The notes below the pieces were generated by a model. It did no database searches, was not told where the DNA came from, and saw only the letters and a list, made by a program, of their open reading frames with translations. 64,000 bases of DNA from Rhynochetos jubatus (lineage: Eukaryota > Chordata > Aves > Eurypygiformes > Rhynochetidae). Positions within the stretch are counted from its first letter, which is position 1. Every line of letters begins with the position of its first letter. The stretch is from NCBI GenBank assembly GCA_027574665.1, contig CM050655.1, forward strand, positions 3,534,001 to 3,598,000, read 5' to 3'. Positions 1-13,631 of the stretch are shown here, piece by piece. Made by a program: the position numbers and the translations under genes.

Positions 1-3000
1 TAATGCACGCCAAGTGATGCCCAACAGAAGGAATTTTAGGCATCTTTTTTCAATCCTTTTTCGTGCAAAATTATACACATCCAGATTCTGTTGTATCTAT
101 CTTAAATGTAATGCCACTAGAGAGACATATTTCCCAGGAAATAAAGATGGGAGATCAACCTATATTACAGGAGGGATGTGTCAAGTACATGTCACATAGC
201 TATTAAATTGAAAAATGGAACTTGCAGGAAAATCTGAGGATGTTTTCAAGAGCTAAAAGCCTCATTTTTACTTGCTTCTCTTGTGCAGGCATAACATTCT
301 TATAATACTTCGATAAGGATTTTATTTTTTTCAAGATTCTCTCTGTCCATTGTCCATATAAGATTTGTGATTTTCTGTTAGTGTAGCATTTCTACTGCGT
401 CCTGGAAAAGCTATTTCAGCAAGTTTCTCAGAAATAACAAGTATGTATAAATCAAGGTTTGTAAAGAATGGAGAGCAAATACAGCTTAGAGTCCAGGAGC
501 TGGTCTGTCCGTAATATTAAAAATATAAAAATAAATTATACATTCAAAGCACCTGGTTTCTCTTGAAACAGCCAGAGATGAGGAAAAGAGACCAAGAAGT
601 GGTCTAGGTTTTTTCTCCCTTAAAGCAAAGATTTGATTTTAGAAGCACATTTACAAAAGCCATATAGCTTGAATCTACCTTACCCAATGACTTTCCTGGT
701 TCCTCAGACTAGCAAAATAGCTGATAAGAAAACCCATCTTGAGAGAGAATAGTTATTATATTGGCAGGAATTGGCACAATGGGTAATTTTGCTAGAATTA
801 ATCAGAGCCATGATGAAGTCTTTCTGTATCTACGCAAATTTGAAGTCTGTGTTTTCTTTGTACCTTCGTAATACGTGTTACTATTGCTTGTGGTTTACTT
901 GCTCTGTGTATTGGAATCTTCACCCTGAACACTCAAAACATATGAGATTTTAATACCAAGCCTACTGAAATCACAATGATCTTCACAGGAGGCAGGGAGG
1001 AAAAATGGCCACTTTTGAAAATAATACTTTTTAGAAAAACCCTAACAATTCAAGACATTAGCTAAACAGAAGATACACTACTCAGAGACAATAGACAGGA
1101 CCAAATATCTGTGGCCCAACTGTGTAGGAGATGGAATACAAGATTTTGAGAAGAGTATTACTTTTAGGTTTATCAAATGTTTTATGAGTAAACCTCAACC
1201 AAAAATGCTTGAACATTATCTCATATTCCTCTTTTCTCCTCTTCTTTTTATACTTGACATTCATCTATTTTTACAGGTAATTCTGCCAATGCTCTTCAGA
1301 ATTTCAGATTTCAACTCAATAATTGTTCATACAGAATTTTATAAATTTAGTGATCCTTACATTCCATGATCGACACAGACTGCCAAAAGACACAGAACAT
1401 TAAGCAAGAGGAAGCCAGGCACAGTTTATCACCTCTGTCCACACAGAATTTCTCAGAAAACACTCTCAGCATGTAACGAATTTTGCCTCCATCAATTATT
1501 GTTCTGCATGAGCTCTACAGTCCAGTTATATAGAAGATTTAGGAGAACTATAACAAGATCTCCTTTTGCCTTGAATCTCTGACTGAGGATGGTTACCTGG
1601 CTAAATTACTCATCCTTGGCACAGCCTAATTTTGCTCTGAGAGCAAGAAGTGAAAACAGAAATTTGATTATAGCTGCAATGAATTTGAAATGTGAAATAT
1701 GCAAACAAGTATTATGCATTTTTGTATGTTTCATTCATATTTAGCCTCCCAATGCAATGGTATAAATTCTCAAGGGGATTTAGCTAAATGACATTTAAGG
1801 AAATTATATGACACTGATGTATTTTCTTCCTAAACTGAGACAAAATTATGTAAGAAAATTAAGTTGTAAGAAGATTTTTGAAAATTTTGATAACTTACAG
1901 AAATATTCTTTTTTTTTTTCTTGAATACAACAGTATCAGTTTCAGACAACCAAGACACTGAAGGCAGAGAAGGCAATTTTAGACTTTATTATGACAGAAC
2001 CCTCAGTATACACACATATACATGAAGAGACATATGAAATAAATATAAACTGACTTGAAAACAAAAATTTGCTGGGAAAGAAACAGAAGGGTGAAGTATG
2101 TCACTGAACATGCAGCCAAAGTACTGGCTGCTCAGAAAATGCTTGTGTGCACGTTATGGAATATTCTACCTTCATAAGATTAATGGTTTTGTTTCCATAT
2201 AAGAAAAAAAGTTATAAATCTGATAGAACTCCATGTGCAGTTGCTGTGGAAAAACACCAAATTCAATCTTTTCTTCTCCCCTCTCCTGGGATTTACTTGG
2301 AATATATTTCTGACGAGTTTATTAGCTAATCCTCCACTTATTTCTTACCAAGTCACCTAAACATTACAAACTAATATATTATTACACATACTGGTGAAAA
2401 TATTCAGAATTTGAATGCTGCACTGCTCAGTAGAAAATGCACTGTGCACAGATTGGGGTTTTATGATCCCCCAAGTCCGAAGTTACAAAACCCAGTGATG
2501 CCACTAAGAAATACATGAGCTTGCTGATGGTAGATTTTTACTTCACGAAACACAATTCCTTCCTCTTGCCATTTGGATGACATACACTATACTGTATATT
2601 TGGTTTTGCTTGAAAAAATAATTTCTTGAAGGACTCAGTATTTGTCATACCAGCCTTATGGATTTTCTTGCAATCATATTTTGAGAGTACTCTCTTATCT
2701 GTGCTAGAATAACAGTCATAATTTATTGGTAGAAGAAGGTTTGAAAAACCTTTCTAACAGAAATAGATATGTTCCAGCTGAAGTCCTCTAGTCTTAATCA
2801 GTTTTTTGGAATCAGACAGATGCAATTTAATTTATTGAATATTTTCTCTGTGTTTTGCAGCAGGATAACATCAAGAACAAAAGGAAACCGATTTATAATG
2901 TAATGCACGTGGAAACAAAATGCATTTAGAAACCTGATTTGATTATTTCAATCCAGGCGAATTCAGAAACACCAAGACACACCAGTAAGAATTGATTGTT

Positions 3001-5394
3001 GTGGCACATGGCAATATTTGATGACAAGAATCTACCACAGAGACTGTGTAACTTCTTTTGGCTGACTTGTATGTGCATGCCCAGTTTTTAAAATCTGCAA
3101 GAAAACCCAGTGAGGAAAAACTCATTGGAGAATATTAGGTCCTTCATATGACTTGAAAACAAATTATCTGAACAAACCTTTGAAACATGGTCTAGCAGAA
3201 ACACAACTGATGTTTACCTTTGGCAATACTGCTTTGGGTCACTGCATTTGCGGTAGGTCACTGAAAACAATTAATGATGTTCTACTGCACAACCTACTGT
3301 GGGCAGAAAAAATACCCTTCCAACTCACAAAGAGTGACACTTGAAAGCTAGGCTCCTTCACAGATCTTCTGGGAACTGCATCAAAGAGAAAACAGAAAAT
3401 GTGAGCAAGATACAGGGAACAAAAGTCCTTTTCATATCTCTATTGCTAGCCCCCACTGCACTTCAGGCTGGAAGTTACTGAACACCAGTGGCTGCTCCAA
3501 CTTCAGCAGCTTGGCCAGAGACGCTTGTGGTGTCTCTGTGACTACAACAGAAAAGGTAAAAACCACTTTCCTCAACCCTCTGTTCTGTGCTTAGAATGTC
3601 CTTACAGGAAGGATGGATGACAAAGGGTTCCATGTGGTCCGTTCCATCCTGAAGGATCACTCTCAACTCAATAGCCATGTTCAGCCAAACCACAGATTTA
3701 CTCTGTCGGTGATAGGCTGAGGTGCCCGGCAAGTCAGACCAAGACTTAGACAAGTTGAATGTCCTCTGGTGATATCTCTTCTGCTGAACATTAGGGAATG
3801 CGGACTGCCACTTTAGAAGAAGCATCTAACTTTTAAATGGCTACAGTTTATAAGTGGGATAAATCCACCTACAGTATTAGGGAACAGGGTCAGTTTGATC
3901 CAAAAGCTGCACTAGTAGTTTGCAAACACAACCTGTGAAAAGACAAGAGAGTGAGTCCCTGAAGAGGAAGAGAGAAGCAATTCAGATCACTAGAAGCAGC
4001 AGAGGAGTGACTGAGTGAAGACGTGACATTACACTGTAACTTGTTGGCATACAAAAGAAACACCAGTTCTAGCATTTGGGACTAATAAAGGGGAAGTAAA
4101 TGTGTCTGTGGAGCTTTGTGGTGTTGCTTATTCCCTCTCCCTACCTCAATATCTCAGAATTGGAGCTAGAGCACTGCATCCTCTTCTTCCATCACCCCTG
4201 AAGATACGGGAAGTAGCTGCACTGCTCGCAGCGAGCTGGAAGGACCAAGCAGAAACTGACTGTATCCAGAGCTGGGAGTGGACGACTGCATTGAAAGAGA
4301 CTTATACAAGACACCATTGTATCCTATTCCTGAGCTACAGGAAAGGTGATTTTCCACAATGTTGAGAAATTAGACACTGTGGGAAGCAGACCTCTTCTAA
4401 CATTACCTGAGAGCAGGATTCATCTCTTTAATCATCCAGTTTAAGCCAGTCATCCAGACTTTTGCTATAATTGATGGGAAGAGATAAATACCACCAGGGG
4501 GGATTCAGCCCACCAATTTTAGATAATTACCTGAGGATGATATAAGCCATCCTCTGGAGGTGCCTATTCTTTTCTATTGATTATTGAGTGAGCCCAGAGC
4601 ACTTGCCAAGGCCAGCTGTTAGATGATAATTAGGTTAGGTGAGACGGAGCAAGCAATTACAGAAAACAAACTGGAGACTTGTCTAGTTTAGGAATTAGTC
4701 TCATAGCCTTTTCAGAGATATAGGAGGTATCAACAAAGATATCCCACAAGGAGATTTCTTCCTGCTGAAAAGTAATTTCCTTATTTTCTTTTTCTTTGCA
4801 GAAGAACAGAAGCACGGTCATAGGAGAGGGTTGCCTACATCTTCAAAAGATACACAAACTGAGACTGATGGGAGAGGAAACATGAATATGTGATTGCACC
4901 AACACATGACTCCAGAATATCTTTGAAAACCTTTTGTAGCCCACATGGCTGTGTCTTTTTTTCAGAAACTGCGTTTACAATCTGCAACTTATTTATTTAT
5001 TCAGAAAGGATATAAGGAGAAAGAAATAATGCCAGGTTCAAGACTGGCAACTCCTGACATGTTTCAGTCACGGACATATGCAACTAGTCACCAAACATTC
5101 AAGCACTGGTATTTCTAAATCTTCAATCAGTATTTAAGTTATGGTAGAAACTTTTTGTTCTTGAGAGGGGAGTCTTCTTGGGGAGAAGGGTAGATTCATC
5201 TATTTACTGTAACAACAAACACAAGAAAACAGTAGAAGTATAAAATTTGTTGTGTCCACAAACTTAACATAACGAAACAAATAAATGTAATTTCATTTAT
5301 AAAACTCAACCCTGTTCCACCTATGTTTACATTCATAGACTTACGCACATGCTTGCATGTTCTCTGCACAGCAGTTACAGCCTAAAGAATTCAG
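1..5394. other. AT-rich sequence without a recognisable gene
   Basis: I see no gene, RNA gene or clear transposon here. The longest open frame is 116 codons on the minus strand (3475-3825); it has no domain, signal peptide or membrane segment that I recognise, and I do not call it a gene. A T-rich run lies near 1909-1920. The part around 4440-4660 has the look of an old dispersed repeat, but I cannot place it in a family. Base composition is even and AT-rich, as expected for intergenic or intronic bird DNA. Confidence 0.6.
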
Positions 5395-5690
5395 TCGCAG
5401 GATTGCCACTAAAGGTCAGAAAGGTAATCTTAAGATGTCACCTTGTCTAGGTCTCTGCCTGAAGGTGTACTCCATCTTCTCTGTCTCCTCTAACCAGCCC
5501 ACTCCTGTGGGTCACTATCCCCATTGTCATTAGAGTTTCCCTAATACCAAGCTCTCCTGTTGCAAATTCAACCCAACACTTTCCATCCTGTCTGCAACGA
5601 ACAGGCAGAATATTTTGTTACCTCTTCCCTGCAGCACTGCTTCACTTGTTGTCTGCCCTCTATCAGTATTCCTTTCGGGGGTTGGAGGGG
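5395..5690 (-). repeat. probable old CR1 LINE 3' tail, minus strand
   Basis: Read on the plus strand, this segment resembles the reverse complement of the 3' part of old CR1 copies: a stretch about limits of the lesion and a pyrimidine-rich stretch ending in the CTCTCCTGTTGCAAATT and TGCAGCACTGCTTCAC type of text. It is strongly diverged and both edges are uncertain. This is family resemblance by eye, not an alignment; another old CR1/L3-like subfamily is equally possible. Confidence 0.35.
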
Positions 5691-8600
5691 AGGTGCCTTG
5701 CCAGCGAATTTCCATCCCTTCATTAGTAAAAGAGAAATATCCTTAAGTATAGATCTTGGGTAGATAACGTACTAATACATATTTAAGAACTAGTATCCAG
5801 TACAGATAAAATTATTCTGGTGTTGGTTAAACCTGTTTCATCTATGTAATTGATAAATGCTAACTACACACAGTCTGTAAATGAAGGCCTGTGTAACATT
5901 TTTAGGTTGTTTCATTTCCTAATCCAAATTTTAACTAATTCTCTTCTTAACCTCTCTACCTCTGCCTCAGTGCAGCCATTATTTACAGTGAAGCTGATGC
6001 CACTTAAAAGATGGTCAGGTTTTGATTCAAATGAAGTAATTGCTAGTTACAAAAATTCCCCAAGAAAGGGAAGTACGTGCCAGACTTACCAAGCCCGGTC
6101 AACAACACTGGTGTTTTCCTACATTCTCCAGTCCGGGTTTGTATTAGAGCTACGCATATGTCTGTACCTATGTGTGTTGGGCTTGATTAATTAACCCATG
6201 ATTCGCAGCTATGAAGGCTAGCTTGTGCAGTGAATTTTCCTGAAGTATGATCTAGAAATATCACATGGAGCCATTAAAAGCAATCTGTTTTGCTCTCTCA
6301 CCTTGTGCTAACTTTGTACCAAACATAATCACTTTTTGCTTTTTGTCAGACAGCTATGCCCTGAAATTCTGACCTTTATAAGTTCATCTTCCACATTCCT
6401 GTATCTAATATGTGAGCAATGCAAAATGTTTTCAGTTTTGTTATGCCATTACAGACATAGGGGCCAAGGTGTTAGGCTCAGCAAACCAAAAAAACTAAAA
6501 TGGGAAGAAGACTTGTACGAGAGACAAAAGAAAGAAAAGCAAGGAAAAAGGCAAAACAAAGAAACCAATCATATATTAAAGATCTATTCAACCAAATATG
6601 GCAGCACTCCAGCAACACACAGTAGTTTGAGCAGAACTTTAAATATGTGAATTGTGAAACAGAAGTCAAGAGCTTAAGTGATTTGCTGGACAGGGAGTTA
6701 AAGAAACCAGATATACTATTTCATTTCCAAACAGACTTGTTCCATAAGGCCTTCCCGTGAAATATTCTAGATCATGAGTCATTGGAAGTTAGCATTGATT
6801 TTCCTGTCAATGAAAACCAAGTGAGAGAATATGCAGTGAAATGAAGCAATCATCCAAATAATTCAGGAGTTATGCAGTGATTTCAGTTATTTATAAACAA
6901 CTTCGCTGTTTTTTCTGAAACAACTTTGTTCCAAGTCCTTATTGCAGGCCACCTGACTAGTATAAACATCATGAAAAATAAATTCAGTCTAAATCACTGC
7001 TAAACTGGCAGAAGTCATGCCGCAGACCAGAAAGCATCATCATTTCATCAACAAACTTCCTTCCATACTTTAATGATAACTTTCTTTAATTTTCTACCCT
7101 GCTTCCATAAAGCCTATTTTTCTCATTCCTCTATGCTGAGCATAGCAGATGATGGGCTGACGGTGTTCACCCTCTGAAAACTCCATTAAAAAAGCATTAA
7201 GATTGTGACACGGAACAATAAAAGCAATGGAGAGCTCAGTTCCTGAAGAAATGTACCATATGTCCCCTCGCACTTACCCAACAGTTGGGGTGCTTAATTA
7301 TGCTGAGATGTGGAAAAACGTAGATATGCACGGATAGACCAGGAAGCCTAATGGTGACAATAGGGATTATTCATATATTTGTTTTGATTATGTTTCAGAT
7401 GCATGAATAAATCAGGATAATCTGGGATCTATTCAGATGAAAAATATAAAAGGTATCTTTTATAATATTTAAATTGCATGTAAATTGAGACAATGCTTAA
7501 CCCTCTTCTTTCACTGAGGAGGCTTTTTTGTTCTTATTTTCCCTTTCCCCTCCACTTCCCTGCTTACACTTTATTCATTTTCTTAAGAAGAGTATGTATA
7601 CAACCAAATAAGCAACTGCCAGCACAGGCTTTGGTGAAGTTGAGAGGAACTTTAGTGAACACTGACTCTTCAGATGCTGACTGACCTGTTTGAAAAACTG
7701 CATCACTCTTAAAAATGCAAATACCACAGTCATTAACAACCTACATCTTTCATCAAAATTCTGCCTTCCTGTGGCCTGCTTGCTGAGACAAGCAGCTTGT
7801 GACTGTGTTTACAGCAAGCTTTTGAGAACAACTAATCAGACATTTGGGGTCTAATGGTCGCAGTCTGATTTTCTCCTTCTTTTAGCATAATAGCTAGCAA
7901 AGTTGGAAAAATACATGTTGTAAATAAATCCTGCAATGAAGACAGCCCTCCCTTTGGTCTTTGAGATGGTTTTAATCTACTTTTTAATCTTAAGAAATTG
8001 CTAAAAACATCAGAAAAGGATTGTCAAGGCTACTCATTTGCTTCTGCTCCCGCTGTGTGCAAGGTTAGTTCAATTTCAAATGAAACAAATGGGCCAAAGC
8101 TGATTGACTGAAGCAGCAATAGACAGGGCTCAAAAGCATCACTGAAACTCATTGCACCCCTGACCTCAGTAGGCTTGCAGCAAGCCATTAGGAAACCTCA
8201 GTTCAGTAAACAGTAAAAAAAAGATCTTTAAGTCTCAACATAGAGCCTGGGAGGAAAAGCCACAAACCCTAACAGTGCTAGTAAACCAAGGAGCCTGACC
8301 ATATCAAGGTCCTACTTAAATAATCTTGACCCATTACTGCTTTTCATGTGGATGAAACAAAGACCATGACTGGCATTTTCTAACTGCCAACATTTTGTCC
8401 TAATAAATGCTTTTAAAATATAACCTAACTATATAAAATAATAAACCAGGAACATTTTAAAAATATACAGTATGTGGATTGATTTGTACTTGTCACATTA
8501 AGTGATGTAAATTACAGACCCATGGTTTTGTAAGAGAAAAATTACAACACCTCTCAAAGTACATCTCATCTGTAGATCTCAAAGTGCTGTAAGGAAGTCG

Positions 8601-8946
8601 GTGAGTGGGCATTCCTGCTCTGCAAAGGGGAGCGTGGTGCAGAAGTGCAGGAGCCAGCAGAGACTGTGCTGCTGGCACGGCTTGGCATAGGACCACTGAG
8701 TGCTGCACAGCAAGCAGGCACTGCCTTCAGACCTGAGCACCCAGCAGGTGCCCATCCCTGCCCCAGCCGGGGGAATCTGCAGGGGGTTCCCACCCACCGG
8801 TGGCACATCAACACACAGAGCACAAGCTGCGGCCTATGGCCCCCTCTGAGGCTTCGCAGCAGGACTGGAGTGGCATGGAGGAGCAGTCAGGTCATTCAGA
8901 GTGTCAAGAGGAAAGCCACAACAAAGATCAGCTGGCTAGAAGCATG
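5691..8946. other. sequence without a recognisable gene
   Basis: AT-rich sequence with no supported gene. Two open frames of about 100 codons (5850-6194 and 6336-6650, both plus) have unremarkable composition and no domain; the second ends in a lysine-rich run that reflects A-rich DNA. From about 8580 the DNA becomes richer in GC, and overlapping short frames appear on both strands, which is what such composition produces by chance. Confidence 0.55.
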
Positions 8947-8981
8947 AGACAGAAGAAAAGACAGAAGAAAAGACAGAAGAA
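8947..8981 (+). repeat. short tandem repeat, AGACAGAAGAAA type
   Basis: Three near-identical 12-base units (AGACAGAAGAAA) follow one another and break off into ACCTGGG. It lies inside a 68-codon open frame (8800-9006), where it yields a lysine/arginine/glutamine-rich repeat. I do not regard that frame as a gene. Confidence 0.8.
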
Positions 8982-9034
8982 CCTGGGATTTTTTAATTTA
9001 AAGTGATGTGAACCCTCCATGATAACAGTTTTCA

Positions 9035-9345
9035 ATTATGCAAAAGGTTGCTGTCAAGGGAAAGGCACAAAACTATTCTTCACAGCATAGGACAAGAAGG
9101 GTTAAAGCGCAGCAAGGGAAATTTAGTTTAGACATTAGGGAAATCTTTCTAGCTGTCAAGATAGCTCAGCACTGAAATCAATTGCCAAGGGGGAGTGGAA
9201 TCTCAATCACAGGAGAGTTTTAAGAAGAGGCTAGCTAATTAACTGTCATGAACGGTTTAGGTATAATTGCTCCTGCTGGGGCAGGGGGCTGAACTGCCTG
9301 ATCTCCTGATGCTCCATCCAGCTCTACCTGCATTGATCATGATAT
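9035..9345 (+). repeat. CR1 LINE 3' end, plus strand
   Basis: This is a 5'-truncated CR1 retroposon fragment. It shows the familiar order of the CR1 3' region: a GGACAAGAAG...TTAAAGCGCAGCAAGGG stretch, TTTAGTTTAGACATTAGGGAAA, then the region with CAATTGCCAAGGGGGAGTGGAATCTC, and finally the GATCTCCTGATGCTCCATCCAGCTC terminal segment. The terminal ATTCTATG-type repeats are not recognisable, and divergence is high, so it is an old copy. It contributes no intact frame. The same 3' region appears at 13.3-13.55, 29.6-29.8 and 34.1-34.4 kb. Confidence 0.8.
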
Positions 9346-12300
9346 CTCCAGAGTATCAGAATAATCTATATCCCTCATAAATTATATACAGGCAGAATAT
9401 AAAAAAAAAATAACAAGCCTAAAAGCTTATTACAGATGCTTCAGACATCTAATGCCGTGTTGCTGTTATCTTCATAATTATAGAATTAAATCCATAATAT
9501 CACCTCAGTAATAATAACATGTTATCAACATTTTAATCTCATACAGCTATGAGTCTTACACTGTAATGTATGGGACAGACTTATTGCTATATTCCGTACA
9601 ATTCCACTATTCCAACCTTCCCTTCACAACATACCATGTTCATATTTTTGTAGAAACCCAGCAGGATTGGTGTGTTGTACATGCACGTTATCCGTGTCAG
9701 TGTATATAACAGCATGAAAGTGCAGAGGGAAAAAAGACGGTAGAACACACTTTGCAACACTCCCTTCTGCTCATCACACATAGAAAACCTCTACCAATAA
9801 GCCAATAACAGGGTATCGCAGAGGGGTTAAATCTTGACCAAAGCACATCTGAAGAGCTTCAGCTTTGTTTCCAAGTGAAAGGAATATTCTTGCAGGATAC
9901 TTCTTCCACTACTGCACTATTCTACATACATATATGAAAAATTCATATCCATGCGATCGAGACTCATTTGACATGATCCCTTTCTCTACTCCATCTGTAA
10001 TTAGCATCGCTGTCATGCTGCTGCATTCCACTCTTCTTTCTCACAGAAAATTGTTCAAATTTGTGTTTCTTTCATACCTCATAGCTAAATGGTGAAGAGG
10101 CAGAAAGAAATTAGCTCCTTTACTTTAGGAAACCCCATTCCCTTTGTTAATTGGAACTGCAAAGGAAATGCAATTTAATTAAACTAGTTTTTAAAAAAGT
10201 GATTAAATTGAAATATGCAAAAAGTGTCAGTCTTTCTATTTAGTTAAGTCAAGGATGGGAGGGGTCTATACAAGTTTGACACAAATCAGTGAAAGTGTTA
10301 GAAGAATTGCCTAAACTCAATTTATAATTACAAAACACTCGATATAAGTAATAAAGTTGCATGAAAATCAGTTATACACCTGGAAATAATGGAGCGAACT
10401 GTAACCTTATGCCATAGCACAGGCCATAGGGAAGAACTTGCAGTATTTTCACCAAAAATGGAATAGTCCTTTAGTCCTGTCTAGAAAACTACTTCTACTA
10501 ATGAAGGAAAACTCACTTTATTGAGAGATTATGGAGTCGAACTCCCAGGAGGACTGAGACACTTTGCTAAAACCCCAGATTACCACGTGTTACAGATCCA
10601 GTAACAGATCAAACACCTACAGTATAGTGTACGGAACAACCATTCTTTGCAATCACCCCTTACACATCACTAGCGTGTGGTACGTGACCCCCACTTATCT
10701 CCATTACCACGTAACCATGGCCACTAGGGACAGACAGGCAAATGGTACTGCAGAGATAATTAAACATGATTTATAGGAAGGGCAATAATTTTGCATAAAA
10801 CATCAGGTTTCTTTGAGCATACGCACATAATTACGTTACTCTATGCATCTGTGTTGAATGAATGCATCACCAAAGGCAGTTCAGTCAATGGTAGGCAATG
10901 CTGTTGTACTCAGATACGGAGACATTTAGGAGTGACGTTACTCACAAGTAGTAGCTAGATCTTGGGAAACCTGAGTGTGGCAGAGAGATGCATCACAGCA
11001 TTTACACAAACAGTACTTTGTGGACTGCTAGACCACATGCTAGCAGGTACAAATACGCAGATTCCCCCCTCTATGACAGCCAGTTTCATTGAGTGCCCCC
11101 ACAGGAGAAGCTGTACTTGTGAGGTGGAAGCTTCACCTCACGCCACGTCAGGATGGCAATCTCAATACACCACCATGCCCAGTGGCACCTAGGGAAGAAG
11201 AAAGAAAGGTCCCCACTTCTGAGGGTCTAAACCAGTCTCCCTGCATAGCTGCAAGAGCCAGACCTCTCCAGGAGGTTATGCAGGGACACGGGGCAAGTCT
11301 CCACAAGGCTTCTAATTGCTTTTTTGAAATCATCCTCTGGAAGCTCCTCTTCCCATACATTGTACAGGCTCTACAGACAATGCAGAGCCATAATTTAGGG
11401 TAAACCAAGTTACGTAGCAGGAATGCCTTTCTAACCAAGGAATCTCTAAGTGCAGAAAGAAGCTATCCACATTTCACATGATAAACATGCATCTTGTAAT
11501 ACCATCACTTCTTTGCAGTTACTTTTTCATTTCTCATATTATATGCCACATTGGGTATTCATATCTGTGTTATAGCTTCCACTTAGTCCTTTAATATTAT
11601 AGTCATAGTTCTGGTTCCAAAATGTGGGGTTTTTCACTAGTTTTTAATTGGAAAACACTGGTTACAGAATAAATAAGTCATTTGAGTCAAGTAAAGATTT
11701 TTTGTTTTGCTTTTTAAAATAAAATGAAGCATGGAGTAACATATTGGCACATATACACGGTAAAATATATGAGCTAGGTATTGAAACTTGCAGAAAATAT
11801 TACTACTAAGTTACAGTCAAGCCTGGGAGTTCAATAAAGTAACAAGGGAAAACTGGAACCAAATTTAGTTAAATCCCAAATCAATGTATTTTTTACTACG
11901 TGCGTTGCTAACCAGTGGCTGGCTCTTTCTTGTGTTCTCTTTTCCATCTGAGACTCTGGATACCAAAACAGAGTATCTGACGAGCTCTGGGTGCTGTTTT
12001 CCTTTTTATTGTACCGCTCTGTTCCATGTTTTTAATTGGTTAAAACTACACAATTTTTTTTTTTTTTTGCATTACAACAGCAATTCTTCTGAAGGCTACC
12101 AATCCCTCAGTGAACACCAAACGTGAAACAGGCTGCAGTGCAACAACTGTCAGTGAAATCCCTGTAGCCCTTTGTTTATCTGCGAAAGCTTTTTGGTAAA
12201 TACTTCAAAGAACAATAGATGAAGACATCTTGAATGTGGACACCTTATGCTGTAAACAAGACATTTTTTCTTTCAAAGGAAACATTTGTTTTATGAATTA

Positions 12301-12439
12301 AATAAAGTACCTTCAAACGTTGCTTTTCTTTTCTAGGCTGCTTTCAAAAAAATTGCAATTAGGTATTAATCTCTAGTATTTCACTTAAAAGCTAATGCCA
12401 AAGCAATATGTAAATATGTAAATATTGTAGCTAGCAGCT
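9346..12439. other. sequence without a recognisable gene
   Basis: No supported gene. Open frames reach about 100 codons only where opposite strands overlap at 11.09-11.44 kb, a sign of composition rather than coding. A T-run of about 12 lies near 12053-12068. I see no LTR, tRNA or snRNA structure. Confidence 0.55.
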
Positions 12440-13559
12440 TCCACGTGGACGCTGTCTACCCGGCTTTCAGTAAAGCCTTTAATACCCTTTCCCACAGCAT
12501 TCTCCTGGAGAAACTAGCTGCTCATGGCTTAGGCGGGCACATACTTTGCTGGGTAAAAAACTGGCTGGCTGACCCAAAGAGTTGCAGTGAAAGGAGTTAA
12601 ACTCAGTTGACAACTGGTCACAAGTGGTGTTCCCCAGGGCTCAGTACTGGGGCCAGTTCTGTTTAATATCCTTATCGATGATCTGGAAATTGGGATCTAG
12701 TGCACCCTCAGTAAGTGTTGATCTGCCTAAGGGTAGGAAGGCTCTGCAGAGGGATCTGAACAGGCTGGATTGATGGGTTGACACCACTGTATGAGGTTCA
12801 ACAAGGCCAAGTGCCAGGTCTTGCACTTTGGGCCTCAACAACCCCCTGCAGCACTACAGGCTTGGGGGTGAGTGGCTGAAAAGCTCCCTTTCGGAAGAGG
12901 AACTGGGGATGTTGGTCGACAGTGGCTGAATATGAGCTGGCAGTTTGCCCACATGGCCAAGAAGGCCAACGGCATCATGGCCTGCATCAGGAATAGTGTG
13001 GCAAGAGGGACTAGAGCAGGGACCGTCCACCAGTACTGGGCACTGGTGGGGCCCCACCTTGAATCTTGTGTTCAGTTTTGGGCCCCTCACTGCAAGAAAG
13101 ACATTGAGGGACTGGAGTTGTCCAGAGAAGGCAAAGGAGCTGGGGAAGGGTCTGGAGCACAAGTCCTGTGAGGAATGGCTGAGGGAAGTGGGAGTGTTCA
13201 GCCTCGAGAAGAGTAGGCTCAGGAGAGACTTTATCGCTCTCCCCGACTACCTGAAAGGAGGTGGAATAGATGTGAGTGTTGGACCCTTCTCCCAGGCAAC
13301 AAGCAATAAGACAAGGGGACACAGCCTCAAGTTGTGCCAGGAGAGGTTTAGTTTGGATATTAGGAAAGATTTCTTCACCAAAAGGGCTGTCAGGCACTGG
13401 AATGGGCTGTCCAGGGAGGTGGTGGAGTCACCATCCCTGGAGGGATTTACAAGATGTGTAGATGTGGCACCTGGGGACCACATTTTAGTGGTGGACTTGG
13501 CAGTGCTAGTTTGGCCATTGGACTTGATGGTCTTGCAGGTCTTTTCCAACCTAAATGAT
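12440..13559 (+). repeat. CR1 LINE, plus strand, with partial reverse transcriptase and 3' region
   Basis: A 5'-truncated CR1 copy. The start encodes the reverse transcriptase segment around FHVDAVY..FSKAF (about 12440-12480), followed by SILLEKLAAHGL and, near 12630-12680, the GVPQGSVLGPVLFNIL block typical of non-LTR reverse transcriptases. The catalytic FADD box that should follow a few residues later is absent: text jumps from the CTLSK region to the next segment. Downstream come the C-terminal part of ORF2 and the 3' untranslated region, ending in CTTTTCCAACCTAAATGATT. A 234-codon plus-strand frame (12945-13649) runs through this element; it is not the CR1 ORF2 frame throughout and crosses the element end, so I do not call it a gene. 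The copy is dead. Confidence 0.92.
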
Positions 13560-13631
13560 TGTGCTGGTTTTAGTCAGGACAGAGATAATTATCTTCACAG
13601 TAGCTGGTATGAGGCTGTGTTTTGGATTTGT
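13560..13631 (+). mobile_element. 5' fragment of an avian ERVL-type LTR
   Basis: The segment starts TGTGCTGGTTTTAGTCAGG and runs to GGCTGTGTTTTGGATTTG. It matches the start of the same LTR family seen complete, in the opposite orientation, at 48531-49114 (whose sense start is TGTGCTGGGTTTGGCTGGG). Only 72 bases remain. The LTR starts directly at the 3' end of the upstream CR1 and is cut off by the next, minus-strand CR1 tail. The rest of the LTR does not resume on the far side of that CR1. Confidence 0.75.

Noticed and set aside
3475-3825. 116-codon minus-strand frame
   Set aside because: No domain, no splice sites of note, no codon pattern distinguishable from neighbouring DNA. Left as unsupported.
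4440-4660. Possible dispersed repeat (GGGGGGATTCAGCCCACC region)
   Set aside because: It has the feel of a repeat, but no second copy is present in the window and I cannot name a family.
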